Below are positions 42,236 through 46,325 of a DNA stretch of 46,325 bases, one piece after another. The position numbers and the translations under genes are program-made. How positions within the stretch are numbered: the stretch's first letter is position 1; each line of letters begins with the position of its first letter. The notes beneath the pieces were generated by a model that saw only the letters and a list, made by a program, of their open reading frames with translations, did not search any database and was not told the DNA's origin. This DNA is from Magnetococcales bacterium HCHbin5 (GTDB lineage Bacteria > Pseudomonadota > Magnetococcia > Magnetococcales > Magnetaquicoccaceae): NCBI GenBank assembly GCA_002753505.1, contig PEAG01000022.1:1-46325 (forward strand). The letters run 5' to 3'.

Positions 42236-43978
42236 CTACAGAATGATGGTGCCGCGTGTCAGCACCATGTTGCTGCCCAGTGCGACGAACACCCCGTTGG
42301 CGTAGCCCATGCCCGTGATCGAGACGGTTGAGTTGGGCGAACTCTTGGCCGTCCAGGAAACACCATCGATGGAGGTCATGGCCCCGCCGATGCTGCCGTT
42401 GGTCGAAATGGCCATGAACAGTCCCTGTCCGTAGACGACTGCCGAGAAAAACATGCTGGTGTAGGGGGTGGTCTGGAGTGTCCAGGTGATGCCATCCGGG
42501 GAGGTCATCGCCTGCTGGGTGGTGCCATCCTGCGTCACTGCGACCAGAACACCGTTGCCATACACAACACCCATCCAGGCAAAGGCATCGTTGGCACTGG
42601 CCCGCAAGGTCCAGGTGATGGCGTCGGGGGAGGTCATCACCCGATTGCCGGTACCGGACATGGCCACCGCAACGAACAGGCCCAGTGCCGGAACATGGAT
42701 GACACTCTTCCAGCCCCGCACGGCCGCCGCTGTCTGTCCGGTCCAGGTAATGCCATCCGGAGAGGTCATCACCTGATTGGTGCCGCTCAAGGAGACGACC
42801 ACAAACTTTCCGGCCCCGTAACACACCGACTGCCACTGGAAATCGAGACCGCTGGTACTGCGCTGCGTCCAGGTGATGCCATCGGGAGAGGTCATCACCC
42901 GATTGGTGCCGGTCTGAGAGACCGCCACGAAGAGACCATTACCGTAAGTAACACCGACCCACTGAATGTCCGCCGCACTGACGCGGGTGGTCCAGTTGAT
43001 CGCATCGGGAGAGGTCATCACCCGGTTGCCGGAACCGGAATTGGCCACGGCGACAAACATGCCGTTGCCGTAGGCCACCGACTGCCAGACGTTGTTGGCC
43101 GCTGCGGTACGGGACGTCCAGGCCGGTTCCCCGGCACTGCCCGGAGTCGCCCAGACGGGAGGCGATGTGCCGCCCTGGGATTGCAGCACCTGTCCGGCAT
43201 TGCCATTGGCCAGGCGGGTGGGTGTCCCGGAGGCCCCTCCGTACAAGAGATCACCCGCCGTGGTCATCGGATTGGCCATCTTGGCGGTGATCTGCGACTG
43301 GATGGCCGAGGTGACACCGGAGAGGTATCCCAACTCGGTGCTGGTCACGGATGCCACTGCCACTTTGCCGGAGCCATCGCTCACCAAGGCTCTGCTCACG
43401 GTCAGGTTGCTGCCGGTGATGGTGGTGGCCGCTCCGGTGATGGTGGCCTGTTTGCCACCCAGTTGGGTCTGGATGGCCGAGGTGACACCGGAGAGGTATC
43501 CCAACTCGGTCGCCGTCACCGCCGAGGCCGCCACCTTGCCACTACCATCACTGACCAGGGCCATGCTCAAGGAGAGATTGCTGGTGGTAATGCTGGATGC
43601 AGCCCCAGTGATGCTGGCCTGTTTGCCACCCAATTGCGTCTGGATGGCGGATGTCACCCCGCTGAGGGTGCCGATTTCGGCGGTAGACAGACCAGTCAGG
43701 GCGGTGTTGTAGGCCGAGGTGAGGTGATAAAATTGCCCTGCGGTACCCCCCTGCAGATTGCCCAGCAAGGTATGGTCTGGCACCACCCACTGTTTGTCCC
43801 CCCGGATGAACATCACCTGTCCACCAATGGGTGGCGCAGGCACGGCCCCGGCGGTTCCGGCCACGGTGACGGAGGCAGCACCCATCTCCGGGACGTTGGC
43901 CATCGGAATGATATCCGATACGGATAACTCCGTCGGGCGACCATCTGCTCCCATGAAAAGCGGTTTTCTGGTTGCCAT
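42236..43978 (-). CDS. Tail fibre with N-terminal repeats and a beta-propeller-like C-terminus
   Basis: The 580-residue protein has a short N-terminal domain, then two and a half copies of a 54-residue repeat around LSGVTSAIQTQLGGKQA(S/T)ITGAA (about residues 98-230). Six repeats follow of the type YGNG(x)FVAV...MTSPD(G/A)I(T/N)WT (about 290-555), plus a partial closing strand, which fits a six- or seven-bladed propeller. The pattern is typical of receptor-binding fibres. The ATG at 43,978 has TGGAGGGTGCAG before it; a GTG two codons upstream is less likely. The repeats also make a long antisense open frame, which is an artefact. Confidence 0.8.
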   Translation of the reverse strand: MATRKPLFMGADGRPTELSVSDIIPMANVPEMGAASVTVAGTAGAVPAPPIGGQVMFIRGDKQWVVPDHTLLGNLQGGTAGQFYHLTSAYNTALTGLSTAEIGTLSGVTSAIQTQLGGKQASITGAASSITTSNLSLSMALVSDGSGKVAASAVTATELGYLSGVTSAIQTQLGGKQATITGAATTITGSNLTVSRALVSDGSGKVAVASVTSTELGYLSGVTSAIQSQITAKMANPMTTAGDLLYGGASGTPTRLANGNAGQVLQSQGGTSPPVWATPGSAGEPAWTSRTAAANNVWQSVAYGNGMFVAVANSGSGNRVMTSPDAINWTTRVSAADIQWVGVTYGNGLFVAVSQTGTNRVMTSPDGITWTQRSTSGLDFQWQSVCYGAGKFVVVSLSGTNQVMTSPDGITWTGQTAAAVRGWKSVIHVPALGLFVAVAMSGTGNRVMTSPDAITWTLRASANDAFAWMGVVYGNGVLVAVTQDGTTQQAMTSPDGITWTLQTTPYTSMFFSAVVYGQGLFMAISTNGSIGGAMTSIDGVSWTAKSSPNSTVSITGMGYANGVFVALGSNMVLTRGTIIL

Positions 43979-44003
43979 CTGCACCCTCCATCAATAAATG
44001 ACA

Positions 44004-44026
44004 CCCCCGGCCACTGCGACCGGGGG
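44004..44026 (-). terminator. GC-rich hairpin between virion protein and fibre genes
   Basis: CCCCCGG (44004-44010) pairs with CCGGGGG (44020-44026) around 9 nt. There is no T run on the minus strand (TGTCATTTATT follows). It may be an attenuator or stability element separating the virion gene from the fibre gene. Confidence 0.35.
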
Positions 44027-44046
44027 ATCAACCCTGTTCAGTCCGT

Positions 44047-44568
44047 CTACGCCAAGACGGCCCCATCCGACGGGCGGAAGGCGATACCCGTGGCCGAAGT
44101 GGCCACACCCAGGAATTGGCAGAGGTTGCCGCTTGCGCTGGGAATGGTGGCCGTGGCCGCACCGGGGGTGGAGCCACTGAGAAAATAGCGCGTCCCGGCC
44201 GTCTTGCCGGTCACTGCATCGTTCAGCCCATCCAGGTAGACATCCACGTTGGCACCCGAGGTGGCACCGGTCTTCACGAAGCCGTTGGCCGGTTTGGTGG
44301 CGTTGGTGGCATCGGCCTTCCGGGCTTTCGAGACACCGGCCACATCATGAATGTTGACAAAGTCCCCTGCCGACAGGTTTTCGGAGGCCACCACATTGAC
44401 CAGTTCCGGGCCAACCCCGGTGGGCAGAATGTTGAGGGCCACGTGGCCTGTGGCATCCAGTGCCACCCCTTTGCCGGCACTGGCAACACCGGCAGAACTG
44501 TCCACCAGGGCGGTTTCCACGTAGAGTCCCGTGGTTCTGTCCAATTTGAGAAATGCATCAATGGCCAT
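44047..44568 (-). CDS. Phage virion protein, unknown family (possibly decoration)
   Basis: The 173-residue, Ala/Thr/Gly/Val-rich protein contains VALDATGHVALNILPTGVGP and SAGDFVNIHDVAGVSKARKAD, and a Thr/Ala-rich end. This is similar in style to capsid or tail decoration proteins. It has no cysteine-rich or enzymatic motif. It lies between the collagen-like gene and the fibre gene. Confidence 0.55.
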   Translation of the reverse strand: MAIDAFLKLDRTTGLYVETALVDSSAGVASAGKGVALDATGHVALNILPTGVGPELVNVVASENLSAGDFVNIHDVAGVSKARKADATNATKPANGFVKTGATSGANVDVYLDGLNDAVTGKTAGTRYFLSGSTPGAATATIPSASGNLCQFLGVATSATGIAFRPSDGAVLA

Positions 44569-44580
44569 GCTTTGTTTCCT

Positions 44581-45198
44581 TTATGCGAGTGTGATGGAGG
44601 GTTTGGGATGAAGAAACAAGGATTGTGCCGTGATCGGTTGCCCGATCACCTGCATGAAACCTGTGCTGGGTGGCACCTGGGTCAACTGCCCATCAATGCC
44701 GAGAAAAACTGGTCGGGAAAGATCCCATATCCAGTAGGAATCGATCATCTCGCCGACAAGATGCACCGTGACGGACTCATCCACGACAGCCGCATGGGCC
44801 GTGATACCGCACAATCGACCGGCATGGCTGACATTGCTGCTGTCGGCATAGAGCGCGTGCCCTGTGCTGTCCAGCAGAACGGCCCGATGGCTCCCCAGAA
44901 CCTGACCGGCACGAACCACAATCTGGTTGCCGGAACCACCTGGGGAACCCGGATTGCCGGGAGGGCCGGTTGCCCCCGTCGGGCCCCGCATGGTGATGTC
45001 ATCCCAAAAGCCTGTATCGGGCGGGGGATGGTCCGCATGGGTGTCCAGGCAGACAAACAGATTGCCGTTGGCCGAAACGATCTGCCCCTTTTGGTAGGTG
45101 ACACCGGCTGTCCACACGCCTTGGAATGCCTCTCCCAGAGAGAGAATGGTGCCATTCTTGACAATGCTGGCGTTGATGATGGCGTCGATGATGTTCAT
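44581..45198 (-). CDS. Phage virion protein with collagen-like segment
   Basis: The 205-residue protein has an N-terminal helix, then a carbohydrate-binding-like module (WTAGVTYQKGQIVSANGNLF and CLDTHADHPPPDTGFW). A short collagen-like stretch GPTGATGPPGNPGSPGG follows at about residues 72-88, then a beta-rich C-terminal domain ending near LTQVPPSTGFMQVIGQPI. Collagen repeats commonly trimerise phage fibres. The start overlaps the upstream stop (ATGA). It probably forms part of a fibre. Confidence 0.7.
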   Translation of the reverse strand: MNIIDAIINASIVKNGTILSLGEAFQGVWTAGVTYQKGQIVSANGNLFVCLDTHADHPPPDTGFWDDITMRGPTGATGPPGNPGSPGGSGNQIVVRAGQVLGSHRAVLLDSTGHALYADSSNVSHAGRLCGITAHAAVVDESVTVHLVGEMIDSYWIWDLSRPVFLGIDGQLTQVPPSTGFMQVIGQPITAQSLFLHPKPSITLA

Positions 45199-45446
45199 GC
45201 GTAGACGAGACCCTCACGATTGTCCCATGCCTGGGAGAATTCGGCGTTCGACGCAAACCGCACAGCCACGACTTTGCCGTCCACGTACTCCAATCGCTGA
45301 ATCTGCCAGACGCGATCTGAGTTCAACGATCCCGGGGCCGCATAGCCCAGGTAGCGCAACCCGTCAGCATCATAGGCACAGTTGATGATCAGCCCTTCCG
45401 TATTCTGTTGTACGATTGCCGGTGCAACCTGATGTGGATGAGACAT
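45195..45446 (-). CDS. Small phage virion-associated protein
   Basis: The 83-residue protein (MSHPHQVAPAIVQQNTEGL and YLGYAAPGSLNSDRVWQIQRL) has no recognised domain. The ATG is preceded by a good AAGGGGG, and it is translationally linked to the downstream gene by an ATGA overlap. Its frame extends upstream inside the PAPS-reductase-like gene, but that part is shadow. I think it is a small tail or head-completion protein; uncertain. Confidence 0.5.
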   Translation of the reverse strand: MSHPHQVAPAIVQQNTEGLIINCAYDADGLRYLGYAAPGSLNSDRVWQIQRLEYVDGKVVAVRFASNAEFSQAWDNREGLVYA

Positions 45447-45447
45447 T

Positions 45448-46325
45448 TCAACCCCCTTTCTCTCCCTCAGAAATACAAAACCCCGCCGGAGCGGGGTTGA
45501 TGGGTGATAGACTGGGCAAAGTGAGTGGCGGTACCTTTTTCCTGCGATACCGGTCATCCCACAACGTCTGCACGACGCGCAGCACATCGAACAGTCCGAG
45601 TCGGTCACGGCAGAAGGCGTACACCCTTGGGTGCGTCTTGGCCAGCAGTTCGAAGCGGTTGTCGTCGCTGTGATGCGCACCCAGCAGGCACCACATGCAG
45701 CCGCTGCGGTCATAGCCCATGTCGTACAGAGGCGAGTACGGCAGCGACTCGCGCTGGGTGTATTCCCTGACATCCTGGCTGCTCCAGAAGGCAATCGGCG
45801 TGGATCTGGGCGATTGCATGTGGTGGGCGTTGCAGCCATGCTGCTTGTATGAAAGCTCCCGCTGCATGGACTCTTCCGCCCGGGTGCCAACGAACGGTGG
45901 ACCGAAAATTTTCATTGCCCTGGCCAGGGGCTCTTTTTTGAGGACGTCGCAGCATTTGTCCGACACCCGGAAGCCGCAAGTGACGAGCGGCTTCCAGACA
46001 TCCGGAATTTCGCCCAGGCGGCTCTTGGTCCCCCTGGAGGTCATCCCGGTCAGGCGCAGCCGTTTGGTCGCCGTCTCTCCCTGGGCGCGTTGCACCTCGC
46101 CGACATACTGGGAGACCCGCTTGCTGACCACCGGATAGCCGAAGGTCTTGATCACCTGCCGAAACCCTCGTTTTGGTCGGATCTCATGCACATTCGGGAT
46201 GCTTCGAACAAAATGGACGTTTTCGGGAAACTCCAGCCCGGTGTTGGAAAATACTGCTGGCACGTCCGGATAGCCGCATTTGTTCCGCACCAAATCCAAC
46301 AACACCGTCGAATCGAGCCCGCCGG
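45448..46325 (-). CDS. Phage PAPS-reductase-like (PP-loop) protein, 5' end missing
   Basis: The frame runs off the right edge; the visible C-terminal part is about 291 codons. Near the edge the PP-loop motif GGLDSTVLLDLV is present, the ATP-pyrophosphatase/PAPS reductase signature. Later cysteine groups (VSDKCCDVLKKEP and RSGCMWCLLG) could bind an iron-sulfur cluster, as in some PP-loop sulfurtransferase relatives. Phages often carry such genes near DNA or structural genes; the real reaction (sulfation, DNA or tRNA sulfur modification) is unknown. The gene ends with a terminator within its last codons. Confidence 0.8.
   Translation of the reverse strand, partial: GGLDSTVLLDLVRNKCGYPDVPAVFSNTGLEFPENVHFVRSIPNVHEIRPKRGFRQVIKTFGYPVVSKRVSQYVGEVQRAQGETATKRLRLTGMTSRGTKSRLGEIPDVWKPLVTCGFRVSDKCCDVLKKEPLARAMKIFGPPFVGTRAEESMQRELSYKQHGCNAHHMQSPRSTPIAFWSSQDVREYTQRESLPYSPLYDMGYDRSGCMWCLLGAHHSDDNRFELLAKTHPRVYAFCRDRLGLFDVLRVVQTLWDDRYRRKKVPPLTLPSLSPINPAPAGFCISEGEKGG
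45475..45498 (-). terminator. Rho-independent terminator inside the 3' end of the reductase-like gene
   Basis: On the minus strand AACCCCGC and GCGGGGTT pair around a 4-nt loop and are followed by TTTTGTATTT. The stem encodes the NPAPAG residues in the last 14 codons, so the gene carries its own terminator and the tail genes downstream probably need a separate or antiterminated promoter. Confidence 0.65.

Noticed and set aside
42695-43927. 410-codon plus-strand frame with regular repeats
   Set aside because: Its repeats are simply the reverse complement of the tail-fibre repeats, so it is an artefact of the minus-strand gene.
46037-46325. DndC / DNA phosphorothioation system
   Set aside because: The PP-loop and cysteines are compatible, but no dndB, dndD or dndE is visible and the gene sits in a phage module, so the assignment is not supported.
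29818-46325. Tailocin (tail-only bacteriocin)
   Set aside because: The tape measure, tube and chaperone pair fit a flexible siphovirus tail; no contraction sheath is seen, and head genes could be outside the window, so I left it as phage or GTA-like.

Overview
The window looks like a chromosomal segment of a metal-exposed Gram-negative bacterium (Pseudomonadota). It encodes RND/TolC envelope pumps, Tat-targeted molybdoenzyme subunits and an orphan flagellar rod protein. A TPR-PRMT-like protein and an Rpn/YhgA-like protein make me think of Magnetococcales-type genomes, but that placement is a weak inference.

Layout. (1) Positions 1-2,200 are a decayed flank: an Rpn-family nuclease/transposase, then minus-strand relics of a CDF transporter, a DsbB/BdbC protein and a P1B-ATPase. 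The relics lie downstream of an intact CadR/PbrR-type promoter that faces them from a full-length merR gene. (2) Positions 2,676-17,880 are a large copper/silver-type efflux island. A divergent two-component system (OmpR-type regulator plus histidine kinase) faces a CzcA/CusA-related RND pump with its adaptor. A second unit follows: small periplasmic protein, TolC-family channel, CusB-like adaptor, three small secreted proteins and a true CusA with all three copper-relay methionines. The same 18-bp sequence lies upstream of both units and is probably the regulator's binding site. (3) Positions 17,553-22,357 hold accessory genes: Met/Gly-rich secreted proteins, an orphan flgB, a VTT-family membrane protein, a DUF411 protein and an HD-GYP phosphodiesterase. 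(4) Positions 22,543-27,424 are a Tat/NrfD-type molybdoenzyme operon in the order B-C-A-chaperone (polysulfide/thiosulfate/tetrathionate/arsenic class, substrate unknown). (5) Positions 27,473-29,230 encode a TPR protein fused to a PRMT-like methyltransferase. A 590-bp convergent intergenic region follows, with a YceI relic and a 71-bp tandem repeat. (6) From 29,818 to the right edge everything is on the minus strand and forms a siphovirus-type tail module: PAPS-reductase-like gene, collagen-like and propeller-repeat fibre proteins, tail terminator, tail tube, frameshifted tail chaperone pair, tape measure, and a distal tail cassette (DUF2460, DUF2163, NlpC/P60, J-like tip) of the kind found in gene transfer agents. 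No terminase, portal, capsid or integrase is visible, so the element continues to the right.

How the parts work together: the kinase and regulator probably sense periplasmic metal and switch on both RND units. The single TolC-family channel may serve both pumps, and the Met/His-rich secreted proteins probably bind periplasmic Cu/Ag. The strongest unusual items are the shared regulator box, the operator-driven relic operon, the bacterial PRMT-like fusion, the duplicated discoidin-like domain in the prophage, and the predicted -1 frameshift in the tail chaperone.
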